A stretch of 64,000 bases of DNA, from contig PCBI01000019.1 of assembly GCA_002730875.1 (NCBI GenBank), positions 62,001 to 126,000 on the forward strand, in the 5' to 3' direction. Source of the stretch: Spirochaetaceae bacterium (GTDB taxonomy: Bacteria; Spirochaetota; Leptospiria; Leptospirales; Leptonemataceae). The translations under genes were made by a program, and so were the position numbers. The notes under the pieces are model-generated. The model saw only the letters and a list, made by a program, of their open reading frames with translations, was not told the DNA's origin and did not search any database. Position 1 is the stretch's first letter, and every line of letters starts with the position of its first letter. Below, in pieces: positions 8,826 to 17,538 of the stretch.

Positions 8826-8852
8826 TAAGCCGGATTGTCTTACCGCCGATAG
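8826..8852 (+). promoter_or_regulatory. FliA (sigma-28) type promoter of fliS
   Basis: TAAGCCGG at 8826-8833, exactly 11 bases, then GCCGATAG at 8845-8852. The sigma-28 consensus is TAAAGTTT-N11-GCCGATAA, so the -10 block matches at 7 of 8 positions and spacing is exact; the -35 block is weaker. It lies 21 bp before the fliS start, with GGGAG as ribosome binding site at 8862-8866. This fits late flagellar gene control. Confidence 0.65.
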
Positions 8853-8873
8853 GCTTATCACGGGAGTGAATCA

Positions 8874-9320
8874 ATGGCCCTAGCCAGAAAAAGCCAGTAC
8901 GACGCCTACAAAGATACCGAGATCCAGACAGCCAATCAGGGTAAGCTGATCGTTATGCTCTATGATGGAGCTATACGATTCTTGAAGATTGCCCAGGAGA
9001 ACCTGAATCCCCGAACCTATGATGTGGCCAACACCAACATCATCAAGGCTCAGGACATAATTACCGAGCTCATGCTTTCCCTGAACATGGAAGGGGGAGA
9101 AGTGGCTCAGAACCTGTTCAATCTATATGCCTACATGAAAAAAAGGCTACTGGAAGCGAACATGGCCAAAGACCGGGCCATTATCGATGAGGTAATTAAG
9201 CTTATCGAGCCGCTAAAGGGCGCCTGGGAAGAGGTTCTGAATCGGGAAGGATCCGGCGCTGCGCCCTCCAGACCCGCTTCAGGAAGACCGGAAGGGGCTG
9301 GCCTCAACATCCAGGGTTGA
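8874..9320 (+). CDS. fliS: Flagellar export chaperone FliS
   Basis: A 148-residue FliS. FliS binds the C-terminus of flagellin in the cytoplasm, keeps it unpolymerised and delivers it to the flagellar export gate. Family features are the YKDTEIQTANQGKLIVMLYDGAIRFLKIA N-terminal helix region and the later NLFNLYAYMKKRLLEANM segment. The C-terminal 20 residues (Gly/Pro/Ser-rich) extend past the four-helix core. The gene follows a sigma-28-like promoter and overlaps the next gene at TTGA, so the two are translationally coupled. Confidence 0.96.
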   Translation: MALARKSQYDAYKDTEIQTANQGKLIVMLYDGAIRFLKIAQENLNPRTYDVANTNIIKAQDIITELMLSLNMEGGEVAQNLFNLYAYMKKRLLEANMAKDRAIIDEVIKLIEPLKGAWEEVLNREGSGAAPSRPASGRPEGAGLNIQG

Positions 9321-9688
9321 GCTCTTATCTAAGGTTTCTACTCAAGAAGTATCGGGCCCTTCTTCAGAAGGCCCGCAGTCTTCTCCGGGAATGCTTGAAA
9401 TCCGAAAACCCGGACGTTCAGGCCGAATACGTAGCGGACAACTACAAGGATCTTTTTGTTGAACTCGAAAAGGTCAGTACCGAAGTCCATACACTCATTG
9501 AGCATCATTTTCCCGAAACGATTCCAGACAATCATCCGCTGGAGAAAACCTACCTTCGACATTCCATCCTGCTTCTGGATGCAGTTGACAGAAATCTGGA
9601 GCAGCTAAAAGATCGGGCCCTCAAGGATGTATTTCAGAAACACGTGGGCGATCAGATCCAGGCGTTTTTGAAAGAGAAGGACGGCTAG
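9317..9688 (+). CDS. Small helical protein coupled to fliS (FliT-like)
   Basis: A 123-residue, almost entirely helical, charged protein. Translation most likely starts at the TTG at 9317, which overlaps the fliS stop codon in the sequence TTGA; the family position directly after fliS is where FliT-type chaperones usually sit. I cannot claim clear FliT similarity from sequence alone, but size, helicity (LLKKYRALLQKARSLLREC at the N-terminus) and coupling to fliS make a flagellar export chaperone the best guess. No membrane segment or catalytic motif is seen. Confidence 0.7.
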   Translation: MSSYLRFLLKKYRALLQKARSLLRECLKSENPDVQAEYVADNYKDLFVELEKVSTEVHTLIEHHFPETIPDNHPLEKTYLRHSILLLDAVDRNLEQLKDRALKDVFQKHVGDQIQAFLKEKDG

Positions 9689-9778
9689 TCGGCCAAAAAG
9701 GCCGAACCAGCATTCCTGCCACACGTCCAAAAAGCAGAAGCTTCCAGGCCTCCGGGTTCCGGGAGTATACCAATACGG

Positions 9779-11521
9779 ATGGATTCTATGATACGAAAGA
9801 TGCGATGGCTGGTAATGGTTGTAGCCCTGTTCGCGGCTCTGGGTTCGGTGCAGGCCAAGCGAGTAGCGGTATTGTTTGGTACTAACTACACCGGAAACTC
9901 TGCCGGTATTCCTCCGCTGGGGTTGTGCGAAAAGGATGCGGCCCTGATGGAGCGGACCCTGAAGTCTCACGGCCGATTCGATGACGTAAAGGTATACCTT
10001 GGTCGAATGGTTACAGCGAGTAATGTGGAAAAAGCCATCGAAGAAGTGGCCGATAGCACGGACGAAGACGATACCGTGGTTTTTTATTTCTCCGGCCATG
10101 GAACGTATCAAAGAAACAAGGATGCTCCGGATGGATTGGACAATGTAATTGTAATGTTCAACCGCCCTCACATCAGCGAGATGCAGCTAAACGAATGGCT
10201 GGAAGAAGTGGAATCGACTAAGACTGTATTCGTATTCGACTGTTGCCATGCCGGCGGTATTGGTCGCCAGAACAAGAAGCAGCGAGGTACCGGGGATATT
10301 CCAGTAGGCGATGGAAGTTCCGGGATCGTCCTTCAGAACCGAAATGCTACCCGCTATTTCGACAAGAAGGTAGTGGTGGCTTCCAGCGACTCGAATGAAA
10401 CGTCCATCGAGCTGGCCGGTAGTATCAATCACGGACTATTTACGTATTATTTTGCGCAGGCATTGGATCCGCGTAACGGGGATTTGAATCGGGACAAGAC
10501 CGTAACGATTTATGAAGCCTTCGAGTGGTCTCGCAAAAGGGTCACCGATACAGCAAAGCGAGTGAATCATTCGCAAACCCCGCAACTGATTGGCGACGGC
10601 TCCGGTATTCAGATCGCGGGTCAGTTCAAACCCACTCCGCCGAATCCTCAACCTGGACCAAACGTGGTGGATCCGCAGCCCAATCCGAACCCATCCCCGG
10701 TAGGCCCTCCGCCGAATCCGGTGGATCCCGTGGATCCGGTGGGTCCCACCGAGCCGGAAGTGGTGAACCATGGCGAGCAAGGAAAGATAATCCTCGCTAC
10801 AACCATTCTCAAGAGCAAATATGCCGTCTCTTCGATGAATCCTAACGATATCATCGGAGAAAACGATCCCCATGCAATCATTGGCGAAACAAGCCCCTAT
10901 AAGCGAAAGCCCGGCGAAGGCAAAAACAGGGAGCAAAGAAAGGACGAGGATCGACTGGTAAAAGCCACTGTTTCTGGCGAGGAATTCCCGGTGAAGCTTC
11001 AATGGGTAAACGAGTATCAGCTTCGACAGATCACCGGCGAACAGATTCCACTGGGGGTTTATTCCTTCAACGGAGTAGTGAAGCGAAACCAGGTGGCGCT
11101 CATTACCATCACTCAGGTTCCGGCCGGAGTTCATGAGATTACGATTGAGGCGGACGGTTATCCTATTCTGAAGCGTCGTATTGGAGTAGAGAAAAACGAC
11201 ACAGCCAAAGAGCTCGTAGTGGCCAGTATTACCGGTCGTGGTTCTATTGAAGGCAAGGTGTTCTACAAGAACTACGAGCAGCCCATGGCTGGTCATGAAA
11301 TCTGGATGCCCACTGTAACCGGAGTGAATCAGATTCACAAATTCAAGACGCTGTCCGACGGCTCTTTCTGGTTTCTGAACCTTCCGGCCAGCGCAAACTA
11401 TCAGCTCATGGTGTCTTTCCTGGAGAATTCGCCTATCGAGAACAACCGGTTTGAGGTGAGACCCGGAGGGATTACGAAGCTTGACGTGGTACTGAACCGA
11501 AAAAGTGTCAGGGATAGATGA
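9779..11521 (+). CDS. Exported caspase-like (peptidase C14) protein
   Basis: A 580-residue protein. Residues 1-26 are a signal peptide ending in VQA. Residues 27-285 form a caspase/metacaspase p20-like domain with catalytic His107 in FYFSGHGTY and Cys156 in FDCCHAGG, so the dyad is intact. Residues 290-325 are a proline-rich linker with repeated DPV/GP units, followed by a region of unknown fold and a C-terminal carboxypeptidase-regulatory-like beta domain (about 500-575: GSIEGKVFYKN, SDGSFWFLNLP). Such proteases usually cut after Arg or Lys. The combination implies a periplasmic or surface processing enzyme; its target is unknown. The next gene overlaps at ATGA. Confidence 0.88.
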   Translation: MDSMIRKMRWLVMVVALFAALGSVQAKRVAVLFGTNYTGNSAGIPPLGLCEKDAALMERTLKSHGRFDDVKVYLGRMVTASNVEKAIEEVADSTDEDDTVVFYFSGHGTYQRNKDAPDGLDNVIVMFNRPHISEMQLNEWLEEVESTKTVFVFDCCHAGGIGRQNKKQRGTGDIPVGDGSSGIVLQNRNATRYFDKKVVVASSDSNETSIELAGSINHGLFTYYFAQALDPRNGDLNRDKTVTIYEAFEWSRKRVTDTAKRVNHSQTPQLIGDGSGIQIAGQFKPTPPNPQPGPNVVDPQPNPNPSPVGPPPNPVDPVDPVGPTEPEVVNHGEQGKIILATTILKSKYAVSSMNPNDIIGENDPHAIIGETSPYKRKPGEGKNREQRKDEDRLVKATVSGEEFPVKLQWVNEYQLRQITGEQIPLGVYSFNGVVKRNQVALITITQVPAGVHEITIEADGYPILKRRIGVEKNDTAKELVVASITGRGSIEGKVFYKNYEQPMAGHEIWMPTVTGVNQIHKFKTLSDGSFWFLNLPASANYQLMVSFLENSPIENNRFEVRPGGITKLDVVLNRKSVRDR

Positions 11522-11700
11522 AGTATATCTTCCTTGCGCTTGCGATTTTTTTGATGTATAAGATGATAAAGGGGCTTCTAAAGAAGGAAGCCCCGGAAAA
11601 GCAGGGCCGGTTTTCTCAATCGGGACGATGGTCTGTGGGATCCGACGAAAAGGATGTCACAGACCGGGCCCGGGTTGTAGACGAAGACAGCCGATCCTGA
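11518..11700 (+). CDS. Small single-pass membrane protein
   Basis: A 60-residue protein whose start ATG overlaps the stop of the caspase-like gene (ATGA), which supports real, coupled translation. Residues 2-20 form a hydrophobic helix (YIFLALAIFLMYKMIKGLL) followed by a charged tail with SGRWSVGSDEKDV. No family is recognised. The coupling suggests it works with, or is made in fixed ratio to, the caspase-like protein. Positions 11701-12017 beyond it hold no supported gene; the open frame there is not protein-like. Confidence 0.55.
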   Translation: MKYIFLALAIFLMYKMIKGLLKKEAPEKQGRFSQSGRWSVGSDEKDVTDRARVVDEDSRS

Positions 11701-12017
11701 TTACGTTTTCAGGACTTCCGGCATGCTCAGCGGCGGAGGCACTCCCGGTAGTGCCGGTACGCGCGTCCCGAGGCGGTCCCGGCCTCCCATTGCCGGGTCA
11801 TTCGCAGAGCCGCCTTGATCCTCATTTGTGTACCTTTCATGGGCAACCATGGCGCTCATCGCTCTATTTTCATGGGAACTACAGTTTCATTTCTCGGTCC
11901 CCGCACCAGCCAACGCTCTTTCCAAAATTCTGCGCGGCTCGTCGAGGGACTTGCCTTTCCCGTATGCCACGTAAATTTTCCAGGAAATCAAGCGCCCGGG
12001 CCGATAATTCTAGTGGG

Positions 12018-13490
12018 ATGAACTATAATCGTGCAAAGTGGGCTCTGGCCCTTCTGGCTGCGGCCGCTCTATTTCTAACCCGGTGTGCCGGTCCCAGTGT
12101 TCAGGAGCCGGAATTCTATGATCAGGCCCAGGAGATGATCGACCGGGGGCAGGGTCAGGAAGTGGCCAATCAGATCCTTGAAAATAGCGCTCAGATCCCC
12201 GATAGTCAGAAGGATCGAGCGATTGCCTTGCTGGATTCCCTGGGCGAAGATGCGGGTCGGGATGCCCTGATGAAACTCTATGGTTCCCCTGGTTTCGCGG
12301 GCAAAGCGGAAAAGGAAGCCATCATTGCACGACTTTTGAAGCGAAAGGATCCCATCACGGCGGACTTTCTGCGTAGCCGGATTCGACAAAACCCGGAGCT
12401 CTACAACTCGGTTGTGGCCAACTACATGATGGAGCAGGGGGATGAAGCCTCGGCCCGATTCTTTCTTTCCATGGCGGAGAAGGACCGTTCCATTCTGAAC
12501 GGAGAGATGGCCCGCCTGTTTGCGGAACACTCTATTGAGGAATCCGTCCCTCTTCTGAAATACATGGCCGAAAACAGCGTAGATCCTTCGGCCGCTTTTG
12601 ATGCCCTATCGCGTATCAAGTCCCCGGAAGCCGTGGAATACCTGGTTCAATCCGCCGCCGATACCAACCATCCCAATCGATTGTATGCAATTCGCTATCT
12701 GCCGCAGATCGAAAACGCTGAACTTGTAGTTCCGGTGCTAAGGTCCATAGTTCTCAACTACCGAAATGAGAACACCGAGATTCTACACCAGGCCATGGAA
12801 TCCCTGGGCGAAACCGAATACTCCGACGAGTCTTATAATGCTCTAAAGAAAGTATTTCTGAACGTAGATAGCACCGAAACCCAGGCCGCCGCCATTGTGG
12901 CCATGGCGCGGATGCGCGATATGGAACCCCAGGCGCTGCTGGAAGAGCTCAAAGAAGAAGCCCGCGAACAGGCCAAAGATAGAAAGGAACCCGAAGTGGC
13001 GGTTGTTACCGAACCGGAACCAGAAAAGCGCCCTACCGTGCGACCTTCCAAACCGGAAAGGAAGCCGACTACCACCAGGATCCGGCCAGGACAGTACTCC
13101 AAGCTTCCCTATACAGAAGCCCAGTCCAAGAGATACACCAGGTTATTAAGTCAGGTTCTTGGCGAAAATCTGGGTGGCGATTCGGCTCGTCAATTGATGG
13201 GGCAGATGCACAATTCTTTTCGCTCTTATGCTGAATCGGATACGGAATCCTCGCAGTTTTTTCAACGCTCATACATGCGCTATTATGGCATCAATGAGTC
13301 CAAAGCAATCGAGCTTATGCAAAAGGGCATAAACGTACCGGGTTCTTTGAATGCCATTCTGAAAAATATCAAGCAAGAATATGGCAGCGAATCCATGCAG
13401 GTGTACGCCCTCTCCAGGTTCTTTGCCATTGCTCGGTGGCAGGCCCAGGTGCTCATCGAGGTTTATGGTCAGGGGGATCTGGGTCGTTGA
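12018..13490 (+). CDS. Lipoprotein with HEAT-like helical repeats
   Basis: Encodes 490 residues from the ATG at 12018, chosen because it starts a clean lipoprotein signal peptide (LALLAAAALFLTRC, then AGPS). Residues 40-310 contain repeated helix pairs of HEAT or armadillo type, for example around SRIKSPEAVEYLVQSAADTNHP and LRSIVLNYRNENTEILHQAMESLG. A low-complexity Glu/Pro/Arg linker (about 320-360) precedes a helical C-terminal domain. HEAT-like lipoproteins are common envelope scaffolds in spirochaetes. The upstream open frame back to 11628 does not look coding. It is followed without gap by another lipoprotein gene. Confidence 0.8.
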   Translation: MNYNRAKWALALLAAAALFLTRCAGPSVQEPEFYDQAQEMIDRGQGQEVANQILENSAQIPDSQKDRAIALLDSLGEDAGRDALMKLYGSPGFAGKAEKEAIIARLLKRKDPITADFLRSRIRQNPELYNSVVANYMMEQGDEASARFFLSMAEKDRSILNGEMARLFAEHSIEESVPLLKYMAENSVDPSAAFDALSRIKSPEAVEYLVQSAADTNHPNRLYAIRYLPQIENAELVVPVLRSIVLNYRNENTEILHQAMESLGETEYSDESYNALKKVFLNVDSTETQAAAIVAMARMRDMEPQALLEELKEEAREQAKDRKEPEVAVVTEPEPEKRPTVRPSKPERKPTTTRIRPGQYSKLPYTEAQSKRYTRLLSQVLGENLGGDSARQLMGQMHNSFRSYAESDTESSQFFQRSYMRYYGINESKAIELMQKGINVPGSLNAILKNIKQEYGSESMQVYALSRFFAIARWQAQVLIEVYGQGDLGR

Positions 13491-13491
13491 G

Positions 13492-14187
13492 ATGCGGCGC
13501 AATCTTCTGAAAGCCCTGCGCTGTCTTGCGCTCCCCTTTTCGATGATCGCGCCTGAAGAACTCAAATTCGCCGCGCGTCGAGTCCGAGCTGTTTGCGTTC
13601 TGTTAATCCTTGGCGCGCTGGTTCATTGCGGCAAGCCGGAGGCCGGGGATTTCGGATGGGCCGCGCTGAATAAAGAAGGCATGGGCGAGGTGGAAGAGAG
13701 ACTCCTTCAACCCCGAGATTATCGCATTCGGCGTAACCGACTCTTCTTCTCCGAGTCGCAGACCATATACTGGATCTATAGAATCTCTTCCGGCGGCTTT
13801 GATACGAGCAAGTTCCTGGCCGCGCTTTACACCACAGGCGAAAGTCCGGAGCCGGTGGAAATCGATCTTAGAAGACTGGAATTGGAAGAGGGCGGCGGCG
13901 GTTACGTATTCAGACAGTACTACGAGCCACTGGATCCCGGCGCTTATATCCTGAAGATCGCTTACGAGTCCGTTCCCTTTGATCAGGTCGAGTTTCAGGT
14001 GCTGCCCGAGCCCGATCCCTGGCAGTACGCGGACGAGGAATCTTCAGACGAAGAGTATGATCCTCTACTGCATTATAGCACTGGCGATACCGCTTACGAA
14101 AATCGGAAGGAAGTCAACATCGAGAACGAAGAAGGCTGGGAAACCGAGGAATGGATCTACGATCCGGCTGAAAGTCAGAGCCCCTGA
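13492..14187 (+). CDS. Lipoprotein, acidic C-terminus
   Basis: Starts two bases after the preceding stop codon (ATG 13492, with AGGGGG upstream); a start at 13543 (MIAPEELKF) gives a more compact signal peptide. The lipobox is GALVHC, so the protein is probably a lipoprotein. The mature part has beta-rich segments (IYWIYRISSGGFDTSKF, YEPLDPGAYILKIAY) resembling an Ig-like or C2-like fold, and ends in about 50 very acidic residues with EESSDEEYD. No family is recognised. Tight spacing places it in an operon with the HEAT-like lipoprotein. Confidence 0.7.
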   Translation: MRRNLLKALRCLALPFSMIAPEELKFAARRVRAVCVLLILGALVHCGKPEAGDFGWAALNKEGMGEVEERLLQPRDYRIRRNRLFFSESQTIYWIYRISSGGFDTSKFLAALYTTGESPEPVEIDLRRLELEEGGGGYVFRQYYEPLDPGAYILKIAYESVPFDQVEFQVLPEPDPWQYADEESSDEEYDPLLHYSTGDTAYENRKEVNIENEEGWETEEWIYDPAESQSP

Positions 14188-14349
14188 CGGTTTTCTCGAT
14201 AGCAATCTGTGGCAAGCGCTTTGAGTCGTGCCGGCCTCTTTGCCAGGGAGCATTGATTCACAACCGCCGTATTGCCGAAAGACTTTGAACCGTGCTGGCC
14301 GCTTTGTCAGAAGACTTTCACTGGTGAAGGTCGCCCGTCCCTGCGACCT

Positions 14350-15396
14350 TCAGTCCCGATGCTCCCTTACAGTCTGAATCATGGCCTCGACATTTTCCAG
14401 CGGAGTGGAGGGGTGTATTCCATGGCCCAGGTTAAAGATGTGTTTCTTGCCTCTGAACCGCTCAATGACGCTTTTGGTAGTTTCTATTACTCGTTCTTTA
14501 TTTCCGTATAGAATAAGCGGGTCCAGGTTTCCCTGCAATAGTAGCTCCGCTGGTAGCTCCTGGATGATGTGGTCCGGAACCCGCCAGTCCAGACTCATGC
14601 CATCCGGCTCCATAGATGCGATCTGGTCTGTAAGGTGAGCCGAATTGCCGGTGAACATGATGAAGCGAAAAGGCTTCTTTGCTTTTCTTCGAACATAACT
14701 CAGGATCTTGCGATTGAACTGTCCTGAGAATTCTTCGTAATGATCCGCATGCAATATGCCCCCCCAGGAGTCAAATAGCTGCACCACCTTTGCGCCGTTT
14801 TCTATTTGATAGCACAGGTACTCGCCGGTGATGTCTGCCAGCCGGCCCAGGAGCTTCAGAAAGAACGTTGTGTCTCGAAAGGCGGCGGTCTTGGTTAGCT
14901 CAAATTTTCGTGTGGTGGAGCCTTCTACAATGTAGCTGGCCAGAGTAAAGGGAGCGCCTGCGAATCCAATTAGCGTCGGTAATAATTCCGCATCCAGTCC
15001 GTCAATGTACGCTTGAATCCCTTGCAGTGTTTCGCCTACGTAGCCGTTGTCTCTGGCTGGATCGTAGTCATCAATCAGCGAAAGCTCGGATTCGGTGCGT
15101 ATGGTCTTTTCCAGGACGGGCCCGCGTCCTTCTTCAAAATGCAGCGGAACCCCGGCAGCATGCACCGGAGTCAGGATATCGGAAAACATGATGATTCCAT
15201 CCATGGCGTATCGCCGGTGTGGTTGCAGGCTGACTTCGATGGACAACTCCGGCTGCATGCTTAGATCCAGAAAGGTTTTGCCTTTGCGAATCTCATTGTA
15301 TTCGGGCAGATATCTTCCTGCCTGTCGCATGTACCACAAAGGAAGATAATCGGGATTGCGACTGTCAAAAGCCTGGATCAGGGGATATTCTGGCAT
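14350..15396 (-). CDS. hemE: Uroporphyrinogen decarboxylase
   Basis: A 348-residue HemE. It removes four carboxyl groups from uroporphyrinogen III to give coproporphyrinogen III in haem synthesis. The conserved N-terminal segment LPLWYMRQAGRYLPEY is present with its catalytic arginines, as are the FSDILTP motif with the key Asp and the C-terminal FNLGHGIHPSTP. Length is normal. It is the last of a minus-strand group that reads hemL, histidine kinase, response regulator, small ORF, hemE, an arrangement similar to the haem clusters of Leptospira. Confidence 0.97.
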   Translation of the reverse strand: MPEYPLIQAFDSRNPDYLPLWYMRQAGRYLPEYNEIRKGKTFLDLSMQPELSIEVSLQPHRRYAMDGIIMFSDILTPVHAAGVPLHFEEGRGPVLEKTIRTESELSLIDDYDPARDNGYVGETLQGIQAYIDGLDAELLPTLIGFAGAPFTLASYIVEGSTTRKFELTKTAAFRDTTFFLKLLGRLADITGEYLCYQIENGAKVVQLFDSWGGILHADHYEEFSGQFNRKILSYVRRKAKKPFRFIMFTGNSAHLTDQIASMEPDGMSLDWRVPDHIIQELPAELLLQGNLDPLILYGNKERVIETTKSVIERFRGKKHIFNLGHGIHPSTPLENVEAMIQTVREHRD

Positions 15397-15637
15397 GTTG
15401 GATCATTGCCGGGAGCGAACCACAGCGTCGATTCAAATTTGACGAGAGTGTTTTCAGGGCTTCCACAGCATTCCGGACTTTCGTCTTCATGCGCTTACTG
15501 GCTTTCCTGGTCTTCTTGCCAGCGCGCTTCCGCTTGCTGAATTTCAGATCATCCAAAGGCAGATCATTCTGTGGCAGATCATCCAATGGCGCTCTTGAAT
15601 GGCCGCGATTCGATACCGAGACGATTTTCCAGAGCAA
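15365..15637 (-). CDS. Small lysine-rich ORF before hemE
   Basis: A 90-codon open frame on the operon strand, between the response regulator stop (15668) and hemE, overlapping the hemE start by 32 bp. The predicted protein has a short DDLPQND-type repeat (from three copies of GGCAGATCAT in the DNA) followed by a strongly basic stretch with many Lys and Arg (residues 34-55). No family is recognised. Composition could fit a nucleic-acid-binding or ribosome-associated peptide, or the frame could be chance. Without it the gap to hemE would be about 270 bp. Confidence 0.3.
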   Translation of the reverse strand: MLWKIVSVSNRGHSRAPLDDLPQNDLPLDDLKFSKRKRAGKKTRKASKRMKTKVRNAVEALKTLSSNLNRRCGSLPAMIQHARISPDPGF

Positions 15638-15667
15638 CAGATTTCACGGTACGCTTCTGGCGAAACC

Positions 15668-16363
15668 TTACGGAAGAGCCAATTCATAACCCTGTCCATG
15701 CCGGGTAATGAACCAGCGGGGATGGGCCGGATCTTCTTCAAAGACCTTCCTGAACTTAACGATGTAATTGTCCACAGTCCGATTTGTAGGGCTTTCGGCG
15801 CTAGACCAGGCATGATCCAGAATGTCGCTCCTGTGCACCGGTCGGCCCCGATTCAGCAACAGCAATTGTAGGATCTTCTTTTCTCTATCATTAAAGCGAA
15901 CCACTTCGCCGCTTTGCGAGGTGGCCATCCCGGAATCCAGATCCAGACGAAACGCTCCTATGGTTTCCGAAGCGGCCACGCTCACCCTGTTTCGTAACCG
16001 GGCCTGGACTCGCACCAGCAGCTCTTCCAGTTCAAAGGGTTTGGTGATGTAATCGTCGGCGCCGGCCTGGAAGGCCTCCAGCTTGTCGTCCAGGCCGCTG
16101 CGAGCCGTAAGAAAGATGACCGGAAAATCCGATCTGCTGCGAATCTTTTTGCAAAGTTCCAGTCCATCGGTCTGCCCCGGAAGCATGATGTCGAATATTC
16201 CCAGGGCGATCTCGGCAAAGGAATTTTGACGATCCAGAACATCGTCCGCCTTTTCGTATTCGATGACCCGGAATCCCTCCGCCTCCAGATTCAGGCGTAT
16301 CCCCTTTCGCAGAAAGGGTTCGTCTTCAACCAGAAGTATTGTAGCTGTGTAGTTTTCGGCCAT
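15668..16363 (-). CDS. OmpR-family response regulator, HemR-like
   Basis: A 231-residue response regulator. The receiver domain (1-120) has the acidic pocket in LLVEDEPF, phospho-acceptor Asp58 in FDIMLP and the conserved Lys in YITKPFE. The C-terminal winged helix (about 135-228) carries DREKKILQLLLLNRG and VDNYIVKFRKVFE, typical of OmpR/PhoB DNA-binding domains. It lies 24 bp downstream of the kinase gene. Position between hemL and hemE suggests it is the counterpart of HemR, which in Leptospira controls haem synthesis and degradation genes; that link rests on gene order. I found no TGACA-N6-TGACA hem-box upstream of hemL. Confidence 0.9.
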   Translation of the reverse strand: MAENYTATILLVEDEPFLRKGIRLNLEAEGFRVIEYEKADDVLDRQNSFAEIALGIFDIMLPGQTDGLELCKKIRSRSDFPVIFLTARSGLDDKLEAFQAGADDYITKPFELEELLVRVQARLRNRVSVAASETIGAFRLDLDSGMATSQSGEVVRFNDREKKILQLLLLNRGRPVHRSDILDHAWSSAESPTNRTVDNYIVKFRKVFEEDPAHPRWFITRHGQGYELALP

Positions 16364-16387
16364 GATCCTCTGACTGCAGTGTAGCGA

Positions 16388-17431
16388 TTAACCGCTACGC
16401 GGAAGCTCCAGGTTCATTCTAAGCCCGCCGCCTTCGCGGACTTCGGCCTGGATGCCGGCGGACCACTGGTGGAGTATTTCCTGTACAATGTACAACCCCA
16501 TACCGGTGCCCTTAATGTAACCCTTGTGATTATCCAGGCGTACCAGTGGGTCAAAAATATGGCTCAAATCCGAGGGCGGTACTCCCGGACCGTTGTCTTC
16601 GATAACCAGGTGGCAGTGTTCCGGATGCTCGACAGTGCGAATCCAGATTTGCACTCCTTCCGGGCCATACATAAGGCTGTTTTCCAGGATGTGGCTCAAC
16701 GCTCGGGAAAGCAGGGCTTCGGGAATGGAGAGATGAGCGTCAGTGGCATTGATGTGAATGCGGCCTCGTTTGCTTTCTATCAGGGATTTGTGATTGTGCA
16801 GTGCATGTTCTATAGCTGCGATGAGGTCCGCCGTTCTTTTCCCGCCGGATTCCGAGTTCCATTCCCCGGGCAGTAATTGTGTTACTGTGGAGTTCAGGTT
16901 GCGAATTTGAGAAATGCTATCCTCCAGGATTTCCCGGCTTTGCTTCTCGGCCAGATTACGTTTTTGCAGGGTTTGCAGATTCAATTGTACTCCGGCAATG
17001 GGGGTCTTCAGCTCGTGGCTTACGGAGTTCAGAAACAGTTCCTTTTCCTTTAGCAGGTTCCTTTCTTTACGAAAAGCGTTAATGATGTAGTAGGAGCCGG
17101 CGGCAAGTACCGCAAAGGCGAAAAGGCTTTCCGAAAGAAGCATCCATCGCTTGCGCTGACTTTCGGTTTCTCGCTGGCGAACCACTTCTTCCTTAATTTT
17201 CCAACCGGTGTCCGTCTTAATGGCAAGCTCGGTCTCCTCCAGGTCCGGTTGTTCCGGGGCAAGGTTTTCCAGCCTCTCCAGTTGCAAAGCGTCCAGTTCT
17301 TGCTGCATGGTAGCCATACTCTGGTCCTGCATTCGGAAAAAGACCATCCACCAGATTAGCTGGCCGACGATGACCAGAAAAAGGATGGGGATCAAGAAGG
17401 TGGGTAGTGAGTTTCTTCTTCGAATGGCCAT
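16388..17431 (-). CDS. Sensor histidine kinase, HemK-like
   Basis: A 347-residue membrane sensor kinase. Helices at about 11-32 and 98-118 flank a short (about 65-residue) extracytoplasmic loop that is mostly charged and probably coiled-coil, too small for a usual ligand-binding domain. The dimerisation motif SVSHELKTPI holds phospho-acceptor His139, and ATP-binding boxes follow (LSHILENSLMYG as N box, VIEDNGPGVPP as G1, GTGMGLYIVQ as G2). It is paired with the response regulator directly downstream. Placement next to hemL and hemE suggests it senses iron or haem status, as proposed for Leptospira HemK. Confidence 0.92.
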   Translation of the reverse strand: MAIRRRNSLPTFLIPILFLVIVGQLIWWMVFFRMQDQSMATMQQELDALQLERLENLAPEQPDLEETELAIKTDTGWKIKEEVVRQRETESQRKRWMLLSESLFAFAVLAAGSYYIINAFRKERNLLKEKELFLNSVSHELKTPIAGVQLNLQTLQKRNLAEKQSREILEDSISQIRNLNSTVTQLLPGEWNSESGGKRTADLIAAIEHALHNHKSLIESKRGRIHINATDAHLSIPEALLSRALSHILENSLMYGPEGVQIWIRTVEHPEHCHLVIEDNGPGVPPSDLSHIFDPLVRLDNHKGYIKGTGMGLYIVQEILHQWSAGIQAEVREGGGLRMNLELPRSG

Positions 17432-17538
17432 TATTCTCTCATTGTTTGCTCATCGTTTTCTCTAGGAGATGCATTGGCGCCTGATGACAAAGTAGCCGCC
17501 TGGACGGGGTTCATTGTATCGAATAGCACTCGTATCGG

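Noticed and set aside
10436..11338. 300-codon minus-strand frame opposite the caspase-like gene
   Set aside because: Mirror of the coding strand; the translation is His/Arg-rich and not protein-like.
11701..12017. N-terminal extension of the HEAT-like lipoprotein to 11628
   Set aside because: The extension is Pro/Arg/Cys-rich and would hide a clean lipoprotein signal that starts at 12018.
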